Shown piece by piece: positions 7,166 to 15,940 of a DNA stretch of 64,000 bases. Source of the stretch: Kribbella sp. ALI-6-A (GTDB taxonomy: Bacteria; Actinomycetota; Actinomycetes; Propionibacteriales; Kribbellaceae); NCBI RefSeq assembly GCF_001984195.1, contig NZ_MTQN01000011.1:1-64000 (forward strand), in the 5' to 3' direction. The translations under genes and the position numbers were made by a program. Each line of letters starts with the position of its first letter. Position 1 is the first letter of the stretch. Below the pieces are notes generated by a model. It saw only the letters and a program-made list of their open reading frames with translations. It was not told where the DNA came from and made no database searches.

Positions 7166-9067
7166 ATGCGAAGGGCACTCTGGACCGCGGTCGTCACGCT
7201 CCTCACCGGGCTAGTCCTGACCGGGTGGGCGGTGCCGGCCAACGCCTCGCCGGTCACCGGCCGCGAGACCGGGGACGAAGTCAGCCGCATGCAGCTCGAC
7301 TACACCGTCGGCAAGGACGGCGTACTGCACGTCAAGGAGACGATCGACTACCGGTTCGCCAGCTCCGGACGGCACGGGATCTACCGCTTCCTGGTGACGC
7401 GCGAGCCCTACGTCGACGACTTGTCGAAGGACCAGAAGTACGAGATCTCCGACATCACCGTCAGCAGCCCGAGCGGCGCGCCCGACGAGTTCGAGGAGAC
7501 GACCCGCAAGACCAACGGCGGGCGCGACGAAACCGTGCAGATCAAGATCGGCTCGCCGAACGAGACGATCGCCGGCCGGCGGGCGACGTACGTGATCGAG
7601 TACGACGTACGCGGCGCGCTGCGGCACTTCGACGACCACAGCGAGCTGTACTGGGACGCCACCGGTTCCCGCTGGGAGGCCGTGCTCAACCGAGTCGACG
7701 TCACCGTCACCGTTCCGGAGGGTGTCCAGCAGGTCGACTGCTTCGCCGGCCCGCACGGCAGCACGGCCAGTTGCGAGCGCAAGTCGATCTCCGGTGAGCA
7801 GGGCGTCTTCTCCGCGTCGAACCTCGACCGCGGCGAAGGTCTCACGATCGTCGCCGGCATCACGTCCGGCGTGGTGGCCAACGACACCCCGATCATCGTC
7901 GACGCGCCGAACTGGCTCGAGCGCAACGGCGTCAACCTGCCCGGCGTGGTCACCGCCGGCCTGGTCACGCTCGCCGGTCTCACGACCGCGATCGTCTACG
8001 GCCGGCGCGGAAACCGCGATCTGCGGTACGCCGGGATGCCGCCCGGCACGTTCCCGCCGGCCGGCTCGACCGTCGGCGCGGTGAAGGACACCCTGTCGAC
8101 CGACCAGATCCCGGTCGCGTTCTCACCGCCGCCGATCCCGGTCGGCGAAGGTGGGCTGCTGATCGACGCGAAGGCGAACACCACCGAGACCGCCGCGACG
8201 CTGATCGACCTGGCCGTGCGCGGCGCCGTACGGATCGACAACACCGGCGACGAGCAGAAGGCCGTGCTGCTCAACGCCGGCCTGGCCATGGCGCCGCACG
8301 AGCAGGTTCTGCTGCAGAACCTCTACCCGACCGGCATGCCCGGCTCCGAGATCACGCTGGAACGCCGCAAGACCGGCGACAACTCGATGCGCCGGGCGCA
8401 CGACGCGATGATCAGCGCCCTGCGCGAGCAGATCAGGGCCCGCCAGTGGTACACCCGGATGCCATGGGCCGCCCGCGGCAAGCAGCTGTCCGGCGTCTTC
8501 CCGTGCGCGTGCATCGCGATGGTCGGGCTCTGGATCTTCGGCGCCGGCGCGATCGGTACGGTGATCGGCGCCGCCACCGGCGGTCTGGGCCGCGCGGTGG
8601 TGATCGGGCTGCCGGTACTCGCCGTGGTCGTTGCCATCGGCACCTTGATCTCGAAGCGGGCGCGGGGACAGCGGAGCCCGGCCGGCCGCGCGGTGACCGA
8701 CCAGCTGATCGGCTTCCGGACCTACCTGGCGACCGCCGAAGCCGACCAGTTGCGGTTCGAGGAGGGCGAGGACATCTTCAGCAAGTACCTGCCCTGGGCG
8801 ATCGCGTTCGGCCTGGCCGACCGGTGGCAGCGGGTGTGCTCGCAACTGGTGGCGGCGGGACGGATCCCGGCCGACCCGTACTGGTACGTCGGGCCGTCGT
8901 ACTACAGCTCGGGCTTCGCGGCGGGCAACATCAGCCAGACCGTGGCGCAGACCTTCGATCCGCCGCCGGCGCCTTCCGGCAGCGGCGGCGGGGGCGGCAG
9001 CTCCTCCGGCTTCAGCGGAGGTTCCTCCGGTGGCGGTGGAGGCGGCGGAGGCGGCGGTTCCTGGTGA
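7166..9067 (+). CDS. DUF2207 membrane protein
   Basis: A 633-residue protein with a cleavable signal peptide (about residues 1-27, ending PANA), an extracytoplasmic DUF2207 domain with repeated beta-strand character up to about residue 255, a membrane helix at about 262-282, a cytoplasmic stretch, and a pair of helices around 445-500. The C terminus ends in a very glycine/serine-rich tail, which is common in this family. The function of DUF2207 proteins is unknown; they are predicted surface or envelope proteins. A TACTGT box six bases before the ATG and no ribosome site suggest leaderless expression. Confidence 0.88.
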   Translation: MRRALWTAVVTLLTGLVLTGWAVPANASPVTGRETGDEVSRMQLDYTVGKDGVLHVKETIDYRFASSGRHGIYRFLVTREPYVDDLSKDQKYEISDITVSSPSGAPDEFEETTRKTNGGRDETVQIKIGSPNETIAGRRATYVIEYDVRGALRHFDDHSELYWDATGSRWEAVLNRVDVTVTVPEGVQQVDCFAGPHGSTASCERKSISGEQGVFSASNLDRGEGLTIVAGITSGVVANDTPIIVDAPNWLERNGVNLPGVVTAGLVTLAGLTTAIVYGRRGNRDLRYAGMPPGTFPPAGSTVGAVKDTLSTDQIPVAFSPPPIPVGEGGLLIDAKANTTETAATLIDLAVRGAVRIDNTGDEQKAVLLNAGLAMAPHEQVLLQNLYPTGMPGSEITLERRKTGDNSMRRAHDAMISALREQIRARQWYTRMPWAARGKQLSGVFPCACIAMVGLWIFGAGAIGTVIGAATGGLGRAVVIGLPVLAVVVAIGTLISKRARGQRSPAGRAVTDQLIGFRTYLATAEADQLRFEEGEDIFSKYLPWAIAFGLADRWQRVCSQLVAAGRIPADPYWYVGPSYYSSGFAAGNISQTVAQTFDPPPAPSGSGGGGGSSSGFSGGSSGGGGGGGGGGSW

Positions 9068-9087
9068 TCGACCTCCGGGCACAGCGG

Positions 9088-9127
9088 GGGAGTGGGCCGC
9101 CGCCGGAGCGGCGGCCCGGAAACTCCC
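9088..9127. terminator. Bidirectional terminator hairpin
   Basis: GGGCCGCCGC (9094-9103), a CGGA loop and GCGGCGGCCC (9108-9117) form a perfect 10-bp stem. GGGAGT (9088-9093) and ACTCCC (9122-9127) extend it. It sits between the convergent DUF2207 and ferritin genes and likely ends both transcripts. Confidence 0.7.
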
Positions 9128-9136
9128 GGACCTGCG

Positions 9137-9664
9137 TCAGACCTTGCCGCCGGCGGCCGTCGGCGCGGTCGGGTCCGCACCCTCGTCGCCGACCGTCTCG
9201 CGGGCCAGGAAGTCCTCCAGGTGGAACAGATTGTCACCGGCCCGCTTCGCGACGTTGACCAGCGTCGTCATCGCGGCGACCTCCTCGACCTGCTCCTTGA
9301 GGAACCACTGCATGAACTGCTCGCCGATGTAGTCGCCGTCGTCCCGCGCGGTGCGGGCCAGCGTCTCGATCTGCTTGGTGACCGTGATCTCCTGCTGCAG
9401 CGCGAGCTCCAGCGGGTCGAGCGCGGTCTTGAAGTCGTTGACGACCTCGCCGACGCCGGGGATCTGCGGCCGGACGTCCATGTCGAGCAGGTACTGGACC
9501 ATCATCATCGCGTGGTTGCGCTCTTCCAGGGCCTGCTTGTAGAAGTGCGCGGCCAGCCGCGGGAGATCCTGGTCGTCGTACCAGACAGCCACTGCCGTGT
9601 ACTGCTGGGCCGCCGTGAATTCGTTGCGGATCTGTTCTTGCAGGAGTTTCGCGTACGTGCTCAT
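9137..9664 (-). CDS. Ferritin (BfrB-like iron storage protein)
   Basis: A 175-residue four-helix ferritin. The ferroxidase site ligands are visible: Glu15 on the first helix, then Glu48 and His51 in EERNHA. The protein oxidises Fe(II) and stores it in a 24-mer shell in the cytoplasm. The size and lack of a heme-binding Met pattern favour ferritin over bacterioferritin. ATG 9664 (MSTYAK) was chosen because family members begin there; an upstream in-frame start at 9688 adds only eight unconserved residues. It is monocistronic. Confidence 0.93.
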   Translation of the reverse strand: MSTYAKLLQEQIRNEFTAAQQYTAVAVWYDDQDLPRLAAHFYKQALEERNHAMMMVQYLLDMDVRPQIPGVGEVVNDFKTALDPLELALQQEITVTKQIETLARTARDDGDYIGEQFMQWFLKEQVEEVAAMTTLVNVAKRAGDNLFHLEDFLARETVGDEGADPTAPTAAGGKV

Positions 9665-9727
9665 GCCGACCACGGTAGTGCGCGGCACCGCATTTCACAC
9701 CGTTGGCGAGGCTGGCCTAACGGGGTG

Positions 9728-10141
9728 TCAGGCACCGCCCGCCACGTGCGACCGGATCGCGGGAAGGTTGCCCAGCGGGGCGAAGAAACCGCTGATGCCG
9801 TGGTCGAACGTGATCGCCGCGATGCCCTGCTGGGTCCAGATCGGTGCCTGGGCGACCGCGTCGGCCGGCGTGAGCGCCAGGACTTCCACCTGGTCGTCGG
9901 CACCGGCCAGACCGTTGGCGACGGCGAACCCGCGGGCCCGCTGGGCCGAGGTGAACGCCATCAGGAACGGCTGGTCGCCGTGCACGCCGACGAACGGCTG
10001 CGGGTTGGTGGGTTCGCCGCGCTGCACGAACCACCAGCGCTCCAGGGAGAAGGTTGCCGCCCACAACTTCTCCTGGTTGGCGGTGCTCGGGTCGGTGCGG
10101 ACGGCCTCGGCGAGAACGTCGGTCGGGGAAACTTCCTGCAT
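9728..10141 (-). CDS. SseB-like protein
   Basis: A 137-residue protein resembling the SseB N-terminal domain (PF07179): a compact alpha/beta sequence with FVGVHGDQPFLMAFTSAQRA and a C-terminal segment ending in a hydrophobic ITFDHGISGFFAPL stretch. In actinobacteria such proteins are common and their role is unknown. It lies between the ferritin gene and the DUF2264 gene, all on the minus strand, but the gaps are too large to argue for an operon with ferritin. Confidence 0.78.
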   Translation of the reverse strand: MQEVSPTDVLAEAVRTDPSTANQEKLWAATFSLERWWFVQRGEPTNPQPFVGVHGDQPFLMAFTSAQRARGFAVANGLAGADDQVEVLALTPADAVAQAPIWTQQGIAAITFDHGISGFFAPLGNLPAIRSHVAGGA

Positions 10142-10158
10142 CCCCCGACCGTACGTCG

Positions 10159-12078
10159 TCAGCGGTTTCCCAGCATCACGAATTCCGTGTCGCCGCCGGG
10201 AAGTGTGATCGTGATCTCGCGTCCGTCCACCGCGACGTCGATGCCCTCGGCAAGAGCCTGCGGCGCCAGGGCGTCACGGGTCAGCAACACAGCGTGCACG
10301 AGCACGGCCGGTTCGCCGGTGTGGGGAGCGGTGAGGTACGGCGTGGCCGAGTGCGGGCCGAAGGCGTTGGCGCCGAGTCCGCGGTGGACGCCGGCGGAGG
10401 TGTAGCCGTGCAGTCCCACCACTGCTGACATCAGACCTTCTGAGTTTCGGGTGGAAGCCCAGACCGCTCCCTCCGAACTGGCAGTTGCTTCTGGCAAAGA
10501 GCTGCCCGCGACGGCGTAGCCGCCGCTGCGGACGAGGGCGCCGGCGGGACCCTCGACCAGCGAGACGCGGATCTCCCAGTTGCCGTAGATCACCGACGTG
10601 GTCTCGATCGGCCACGGGCCCTCGGTGCCGAGCCAGGCTTTGTGCCACGACGACGCCGTGCGGGCGCCGATGCCGAGGCGGCGGATGCGGCCCCGGGTGC
10701 TGGTGCGGCCTTCCTGGTCGATCAGGCAGATCAGGTTGTCGATCGCGGGCACGTGGTCGGCGAGCTCCGGACCGGCGTGGTTCGAGTAGGCGAACCGGTT
10801 GTAGTGCGCGTCACCGGCCGGCTCGACGCCCTCGGGCTCGGTGAGCGGCGCGTGGTCGGCGCCGTGGTTGACGAGCCGGACGAGCTGGTCGTGCCGGCTG
10901 TTGTGCACGATCCATCCCGGCGCAGGCATCGCCCGCACCTGGTCCTCGTCGTCCAGCGGGATCGAGTCCTCGGGCTCTGACCACACCGGGTGCTCCGGCG
11001 GCAGCAGCAACCCGATGAACCCCTTCGACGCCCAGTACGGCGAACCAGGCCCGGAGTACTGCTGTGTCGTCGGCAGGAACGTGTCGTACCACCCGAGCGT
11101 CAGCAGCCCGCGCTCGTCCGGCACCCCGTGCTGGACGAAGTGCCGCGCGATCCCCGAGCACAACCGCCGCGTCTGCCCCGGCGACAGCGGCGTCGAATCC
11201 AGCAACGCCCCCATCCAGTACGGCGCCGCCGCGGCCATCCGGTACGTCAGCGACCGGCCCTGGTACACCGGAGCCCCGTCGTTGCCGACCAGGTGCACCG
11301 CGTCCTCCAGGAACAGCGCGAGCCGCTCCCGGTAGACCTTCAGCCGGTCCTCGTACTGCGCACCCGGCGTGGCGGCGGCCATCCGCGCCCACAGGCCCGG
11401 GTAGAGATGCATCGCCCAGCCGATGTAGTTGTCGAAGTTCTGCCCGTCGCCGTCGGAGTACCAGCCGTCACCGACGTACCAGTCCTCGATCCGGTCCAGG
11501 CCGCCGTCGATGTCGTCCTGCGAGTACGGCGCGCCGACCGACGCCAGGAACTGCTCGCTGACCACCTGGAACAGCCGCCAGTTGTTGTCGTGCGTCGTCG
11601 ACCCGATGAATCCGCCGAGCCACTCGGCGACGTGCTCCTGCGCGCGGGTGTCGAGCCGGTCCCAGATCCACTCGCGGGACTCGTGCAGCGCCACCGCGAT
11701 CGCGGCCGCCTCGACCATCTGCTGCGAGCGCGGGGTCAGCCGCAGCCAGGACTCCGGGTGGTCCGGGTTCGCGCCGTTGGCGACGCCGCGCGCGTACCGC
11801 TCGATCAGCTGCTCGCAGCCCTCGCCACGAACGCCGCCGATCCGGAACGCGGCGAGCATGAACGAGCGGGCGAAACCCTCGAGCTCGTCGGACGCCGTAC
11901 CGGAGCGGCTGGGGCGGCCGGGCAGCACGACGCGGGCCGACCCGGGGGAGAAGTACGGGACGAGCGAGTCGAGCAGGTGGTCGGCCAGCGCCTCCCAGTG
12001 ACCGCGGACCCAGCCGGTCTGACGGGACAGCTCGCGATCGGTGGCGGGCAGGATGAGCCGTGACGTGTGGACGGTCAT
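10159..12078 (-). CDS. DUF2264 domain protein (probable carbohydrate-active enzyme)
   Basis: A 639-residue protein matching DUF2264. The N-terminal half is rich in aromatic and acidic motifs typical of an (alpha/alpha)6 barrel (DWYVGDGWYSDGDGQNFDNYIGWAMH), as in glycoside hydrolases and polysaccharide lyases; the C-terminal half is predicted beta-rich. As I recall, some DUF2264 members have been placed among beta-glucuronidases (GH154), so a sugar-acid substrate is plausible. No signal peptide is visible. The ATG overlaps the stop of the upstream dehydrogenase gene by 4 bp, so the two are translationally coupled. Confidence 0.85.
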   Translation of the reverse strand: MTVHTSRLILPATDRELSRQTGWVRGHWEALADHLLDSLVPYFSPGSARVVLPGRPSRSGTASDELEGFARSFMLAAFRIGGVRGEGCEQLIERYARGVANGANPDHPESWLRLTPRSQQMVEAAAIAVALHESREWIWDRLDTRAQEHVAEWLGGFIGSTTHDNNWRLFQVVSEQFLASVGAPYSQDDIDGGLDRIEDWYVGDGWYSDGDGQNFDNYIGWAMHLYPGLWARMAAATPGAQYEDRLKVYRERLALFLEDAVHLVGNDGAPVYQGRSLTYRMAAAAPYWMGALLDSTPLSPGQTRRLCSGIARHFVQHGVPDERGLLTLGWYDTFLPTTQQYSGPGSPYWASKGFIGLLLPPEHPVWSEPEDSIPLDDEDQVRAMPAPGWIVHNSRHDQLVRLVNHGADHAPLTEPEGVEPAGDAHYNRFAYSNHAGPELADHVPAIDNLICLIDQEGRTSTRGRIRRLGIGARTASSWHKAWLGTEGPWPIETTSVIYGNWEIRVSLVEGPAGALVRSGGYAVAGSSLPEATASSEGAVWASTRNSEGLMSAVVGLHGYTSAGVHRGLGANAFGPHSATPYLTAPHTGEPAVLVHAVLLTRDALAPQALAEGIDVAVDGREITITLPGGDTEFVMLGNR

Positions 12079-13172
12079 GCGATCCTTCCGAGTTCGGCGG
12101 GGCTGATGGCGTGCTGCAGCGGCCGTCCGGCGGCCAGCCGTTCGACCTCGCCGACGGCGAGTTCACCCAGCCGGGCGACCTCGTTGCCGAGGGCGCCGGC
12201 CAGGTGCGGGGTGAGGAAGACGTTGGGCAGGTCGAGCAGCGGCGAGTCCGGCGGCAGCGGCTCGGGGTCGGTCACGTCCAGTACGGCGTCCAGACGGCCG
12301 GCGACGCACTCGGCCTCCAGGGCGCGGGCGTCGACGATCTTGCCGCGGGCGGTGTTGATCAGCACCGAGCCGTCGCGCAGCAGGCCGAGCAGCCGCGCGT
12401 CGACCAGGCCGACCGTCTCGGGCAGCAGCGGCGCGTGCACGCTCAGGACGTCGCTGCGGCGGAAGAGGTCGTCGAGTTCGACCAGTTCGGCGCCGAGCTC
12501 CGCGGCGTCGGCCGGGGTCAGGTACGGATCGCTGATCAGCACCTCGAGGTCGAAGGACCGCAGCCGGTCGGCGACCATCCGGCCGATCCTGGACGCGCCG
12601 AGCAGGCCGACCGTGGTGCCGTAGTTGCCCGGGGAGTTGTACGGGTCGGGGCGCTGACGGTCGCGCTTGTACTCGGCGCCGAGCCGGAACGCCCGCTTGC
12701 CGCTGAGCACAATCGTCGCGACGGTGTACTCCGCGACGGGCAGTGCGTTCGCGACCACGGCGGAGGTGACCTGGATCCCGCGATCGAAAGCGACCGGCGT
12801 GACGAACCCCTTCACCGAGCCGGCCGCGTGCACGATCGCGCGGAGCCGGGGCGCCGCGTCGAGCACCTCCGGAGTGATCTGTGGGCAGCCCCAGCCGGTC
12901 AGCAGGACGTCGACTCCGGCCAGTGCGTCGCGAACCGCCGGGTCGTCGAGGAACGTGTGGTCCGCACGGACCGGCAGCACGTCGGCCACGCGCTCGAGGC
13001 GGTCGCGCACCGCGGGGACCAGGACCCGGTCGCGGCTGTACTCGCTCATCGCGAGCAGCACGGTCGGCCGGGCGACTGCCGGCGCCGCGGCCTGCGGCGG
13101 TCCCGCCGATTCGGCGCGTGGTGAGACGGCCGACGACGGGGCGGACGGGGAAGGCTCGGAATCGGTGCGCAC
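12075..13172 (-). CDS. D-2-hydroxyacid dehydrogenase family protein
   Basis: A 365-residue NAD(P)-dependent 2-hydroxyacid dehydrogenase. The catalytic triad is present: Arg in INTARG, Glu in DPEPLP, His in TPHLAG. The Rossmann motif reads GLLGASRIG, slightly off the usual GxGxxG. Residues 1-35 are a low-complexity Ser/Pro/Ala extension. Start GTG 13172 is supported by a TAGCGT -10 box 6 nt upstream, i.e. a leaderless transcript; no ribosome site is seen. With DUF2264 downstream and a LacI-type operator upstream, a role in sugar-acid breakdown is likely. A relative lies at 37252-38235. Confidence 0.88.
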   Translation of the reverse strand: MRTDSEPSPSAPSSAVSPRAESAGPPQAAAPAVARPTVLLAMSEYSRDRVLVPAVRDRLERVADVLPVRADHTFLDDPAVRDALAGVDVLLTGWGCPQITPEVLDAAPRLRAIVHAAGSVKGFVTPVAFDRGIQVTSAVVANALPVAEYTVATIVLSGKRAFRLGAEYKRDRQRPDPYNSPGNYGTTVGLLGASRIGRMVADRLRSFDLEVLISDPYLTPADAAELGAELVELDDLFRRSDVLSVHAPLLPETVGLVDARLLGLLRDGSVLINTARGKIVDARALEAECVAGRLDAVLDVTDPEPLPPDSPLLDLPNVFLTPHLAGALGNEVARLGELAVGEVERLAAGRPLQHAISPAELGRIA

Positions 13173-13178
13173 AGGAGC

Positions 13179-13194
13179 ACGCTAGCAAGCGCTT
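13179..13194 (-). promoter_or_regulatory. Promoter -10 box and LacI-type operator
   Basis: On the minus strand, TAGCGT (13184-13179) is a -10 box six bases before the GTG at 13172. The perfect palindrome AAGCGCTT (13187-13194) sits immediately upstream of it. The central CG and AAGC half-sites are typical of LacI/GalR-family operators. A repressor bound there would block the promoter. No LacI gene is adjacent; the nearest is at 26851. Confidence 0.6.
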
Positions 13195-13423
13195 TCCGGA
13201 TCCGCTCGTCCGGTCCGCGTCGCGCGCCGCGCGTCGTACGCCCGACCTCGAGCACCGGTCAGCCGCGAAGCCGCCTTGGCGACGGCTGAGCGGTGCACGA
13301 AGTCGGCCGCCAGAAAATTCTCGCGGAGCGGAATGACCGCCCGGTGAGTGGGCGTTGTGCAGGGAGAAGGCAGGATGGAGGGGCCTACCGCCCTGTTGGC
13401 CAGTGATGAAGGAGACGAGACAC

Positions 13424-14341
13424 ATGCTGCGACCGGACGACCTCTACGAGATCGTCGACGAGTCGGTGGCGACCGGCCCGGCGGCGACGCCCAAGGTGCT
13501 GGTGCACTCGCTCGACGGGTTCATGGACGCCGGTCAGGCGGGGCGGGTGACCGCCGACCACCTGCTCGACGTACTGGACCACCGGCTGCTCGCGCGCTTC
13601 GACGTGGATCTGCTGCACGACTACCGGGCTCGCCGGCCCGAGGTGACGTTCTCCGAGGACCGCTTCATCGACTACACGCCGCCGCAGCTCAACCTGCACC
13701 TGCTCACCGACGACGCGGGCGTCGAGTTCCTGCTGCTGGAAGGCGTGGAGCCCGACAACCACTGGAACCGGTTCGCCGGTGCCGTGCGGCAGCTGATCGA
13801 GAAGTACAACGTGACGCTGACGGTCGGCGTGCACGGCATCCCGATGGGCGTGCCGCACACCCGCCCGCTGGGCCTGACCGCGCACGCGACGCGTCCCGAG
13901 CTGGTCACCCGGTCGAACATCTGGGACGGCGAGATGCGGCTGCCCGCGAGCGCCGGCACGATGCTGCAGGTCCGCCTCGGTGAGGCCGGCAAGGACGCGA
14001 TGGGCTTCGCGGTCCACGTCCCGCACTACCTGGCCGAGAACCGTTTCCCCGGTGCCGCGCTGGCGCTGGTGCACGCGATCTCCGCGGCCACGGGCCTGTT
14101 GCTGCCGAGCAAGGCGCTGCTGGACGAGGCCGCCATCACCGGCCGACTCGTGGACGAGCAGGTCGAGCAGTCCGACGACGCGGCCGCCGTCGTGAACGCG
14201 CTCGAGACCCAGTACGACGCGGCCGCCGGTTCGATCAGCCGCGGCAGCCTACTGGCCGGGTCGACGCCGTCGGCCGACGAGCTGGGCGCCGAGGTCGAGC
14301 AGTTCCTGGCCGAGCTGAACCGCGACGACGACACCAACTGA
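13424..14341 (+). CDS. PAC2 family protein (proteasome assembly chaperone-like)
   Basis: A 305-residue PAC2-fold protein. Conserved features include the N-terminal LVHSLDGFMDAGQAG loop, the GVHGIPMGVPHTRP motif and the late VHVPHYLA segment. In actinobacteria these proteins are related to eukaryotic proteasome assembly chaperones, but a proteasome role in bacteria is unproven. ATG 13424 follows AAGGAGA with 8-nt spacing. It is monocistronic, with its own promoter in the 250-bp gap upstream and a strong terminator downstream. Confidence 0.9.
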   Translation: MLRPDDLYEIVDESVATGPAATPKVLVHSLDGFMDAGQAGRVTADHLLDVLDHRLLARFDVDLLHDYRARRPEVTFSEDRFIDYTPPQLNLHLLTDDAGVEFLLLEGVEPDNHWNRFAGAVRQLIEKYNVTLTVGVHGIPMGVPHTRPLGLTAHATRPELVTRSNIWDGEMRLPASAGTMLQVRLGEAGKDAMGFAVHVPHYLAENRFPGAALALVHAISAATGLLLPSKALLDEAAITGRLVDEQVEQSDDAAAVVNALETQYDAAAGSISRGSLLAGSTPSADELGAEVEQFLAELNRDDDTN

Positions 14342-14352
14342 CGCGAACGACA

Positions 14353-14383
14353 AAGGCCCCGGAGCGACACGCTCCGGGGCCTT
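14353..14383 (+). terminator. Strong intrinsic terminator after PAC2 gene
   Basis: A 14-bp perfect stem, AAGGCCCCGGAGCG at 14353-14366 and its complement at 14370-14383, with an ACA loop. The terminal A/T pairs give a short T run. It separates the PAC2 gene from the convergent DoxX gene and could serve both. Confidence 0.85.
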
Positions 14384-14392
14384 CGTCATGGT

Positions 14393-14848
14393 TCAGACCG
14401 ACAGTGTGGCCCGATCCGCGGTGGATCGGGTGAGCACCCGGTCGACGCTGTAGCGTCCCGCCCCGATGGCCGCGAGCGTCAGCGAGAACAGTCCGAGGAT
14501 CACGACCAGCTCCCAGCCACCTTCGGCCACGAACACGCCGTTCGACATGTGCACGAACAGGAACGCACCGGCCATGTCGAGCGCCAGCAGGACGCCGGCC
14601 AGCGAAGTGAGCACGCCGAGGATCAGCGCCGCGCCGCCGAGCAGCTCGGCCCCGGCCGCGTAGTACGCCGACAGCGTGGGCGCGGGCACGCCCATCTGCT
14701 CGAAGCCCGCCGCGGTCGCGGCCAGCCCGTTGGTGCGGAACTTCTGCCAGCCGTGCGCGACGAACACGACGCCGAGCCCGACGCGGGCCAGCAGGAGGAC
14801 GAGGTCACGGGCGGCGGCACGGGCGGCGCCGGAGGGGAGGCGGCTCAC
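14393..14848 (-). CDS. DoxX family membrane protein
   Basis: A 151-residue DoxX protein with four predicted membrane helices; the family signature GVVFVAHGWQK is at the start of the first helix region. DoxX proteins are linked to redox homeostasis in membranes, though the reaction is not defined. GTG 14848 is preferred because AAGGAGA precedes it with proper spacing; a TTG eight codons upstream lies on that ribosome site. Two overlapping palindromes upstream suggest control by a TetR-like repressor encoded elsewhere. Confidence 0.88.
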   Translation of the reverse strand: MSRLPSGAARAAARDLVLLLARVGLGVVFVAHGWQKFRTNGLAATAAGFEQMGVPAPTLSAYYAAGAELLGGAALILGVLTSLAGVLLALDMAGAFLFVHMSNGVFVAEGGWELVVILGLFSLTLAAIGAGRYSVDRVLTRSTADRATLSV

Positions 14849-14867
14849 GGGGATCTCCTTCGGTCGG

Positions 14868-14895
14868 ACCAACTGTTTGGTTGCGCGTTCAACCA
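14868..14895. promoter_or_regulatory. Overlapping palindromes upstream of DoxX gene
   Basis: ACCAA-CTGT-TTGGT at 14868-14881 is a perfect inverted repeat, overlapped by TGGTTG-CGCGTT-CAACCA at 14878-14895. They lie 20-47 bases upstream of the DoxX start, where a repressor would occlude its promoter. The sequences look like TetR-family operators, but no such gene is nearby. Confidence 0.5.
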
Positions 14896-14997
14896 GAGCC
14901 TACGGGCCGCGACCGAAAGCTCACCGAAAACGACCGGGTGAGTGGAACCACACCAGCCGGTACGCCGGAGGGCCGGTGCGAACTGTCAGGATGAGGC

Positions 14998-15840
14998 ATG
15001 CCCGAGTCCCTGGAGGATCTGGTCGACCTGCTCGACCTGGAGAAGATCGACGACGACCTGTTCCGCGGCCGCCAGCCGCAGACCTCGGCCCAGCGCGTGT
15101 TCGGCGGGCAGGTGCTCGGCCAGGCGCTGGTCGCGGCCGGCCGCACGGTGGAGCCGGAGCGCATCGTGCACTCCCTGCACGGCTACTTCCTGCGGCCCGG
15201 TGACACCGCCGTACCGATCGTGTACCGGCCCGAGCCGACCCGTGACGGCAAGACGTTCAGCAGCCGCCGGGTGGTCGCGTCGCAGCACGGCAAGCCGATC
15301 TTCTACATGTCCGCGTCGTTCCAGCGGCCCGAGCCGGGTCTGGACCACAGCGACCCGATGCCGGACGACGTGGTCCCGCCCGAGGAGGCACCGACGCTGG
15401 CCTCGGTGCTGGAGGCGGCAACCGGTCGCTCGGCCGAGGACTGGAACAAGGAGTGGTCCGCGCTCGACATGCGGCTGGCCGGGGTGAGCGGCCGGCAGTT
15501 CTGGATCCGGGCCGCCGGCAAGCTTCCCGACGAGCCCGCGCTGCACGCCTGCGTACTGGCCTATGCCAGCGACCTGACGTTGCTCGGGGCAAGCTTGCTG
15601 CCGCACGGCCTGGTGATCGGCGACCGGCGGATCCAGCCGGCCTCGATCGACCACGCGCTGTGGTTCCACCGGCCGTTCCGGGCCGACGAGTGGCTGCTGT
15701 ACGACCAGTCCTCTCCGTCGGCGTCCGGTGCCCGCGGGTTCGCGACCGGTCGCCTGTTCACCCAGGACGGCCGGCTGGCCGCGTCGGTCGCGCAGGAAGG
15801 GCTGATCCGTCCGGTCGGGCTGGACCTCGACGAGCAATAA
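14998..15840 (+). CDS. tesB: Acyl-CoA thioesterase II
   Basis: A 280-residue double hot-dog thioesterase of the TesB type, the usual length for the family. Recognisable blocks are FGGQVLGQALVAAG and HSLHGYFLRPGD in the N-terminal hot-dog and SIDHALWFHRPFRADEWLLYDQSSPSA in the C-terminal one, carrying the Asp/Gln/Thr-type active-site region. It hydrolyses medium and long-chain acyl-CoAs. It begins at ATG 14998 after a GAGG-like site and ends just before the Thr attenuator, from which it is functionally separate. Confidence 0.95.
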   Translation: MPESLEDLVDLLDLEKIDDDLFRGRQPQTSAQRVFGGQVLGQALVAAGRTVEPERIVHSLHGYFLRPGDTAVPIVYRPEPTRDGKTFSSRRVVASQHGKPIFYMSASFQRPEPGLDHSDPMPDDVVPPEEAPTLASVLEAATGRSAEDWNKEWSALDMRLAGVSGRQFWIRAAGKLPDEPALHACVLAYASDLTLLGASLLPHGLVIGDRRIQPASIDHALWFHRPFRADEWLLYDQSSPSASGARGFATGRLFTQDGRLAASVAQEGLIRPVGLDLDEQ

Positions 15841-15869
15841 CGATTGACGGGCCTGCTAACTTGGTGGAC

Positions 15870-15923
15870 ATGCAGCAGCACGCCGTACAGACGACGACGC
15901 CGGATCCTGTCCCGGCGCGCTGA
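15870..15923 (+). CDS. Leader peptide with three consecutive Thr codons
   Basis: A 17-codon ORF encoding MQQHAVQTTTPDPVPAR. Three adjacent ACG threonine codons lie at 15891-15899. TAACTT at 15857-15862 is a -10 box placed 7 nt before the ATG, so the leader is probably leaderless. It is followed by an intrinsic terminator and then a threonyl-tRNA synthetase gene. This is the classic layout of ribosome-mediated attenuation: slow reading of Thr codons when charged tRNA-Thr is scarce should favour read-through. Too short to identify by similarity. Confidence 0.7.
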   Translation: MQQHAVQTTTPDPVPAR

Positions 15924-15940
15924 CTCACGCAGTCTTCCGA

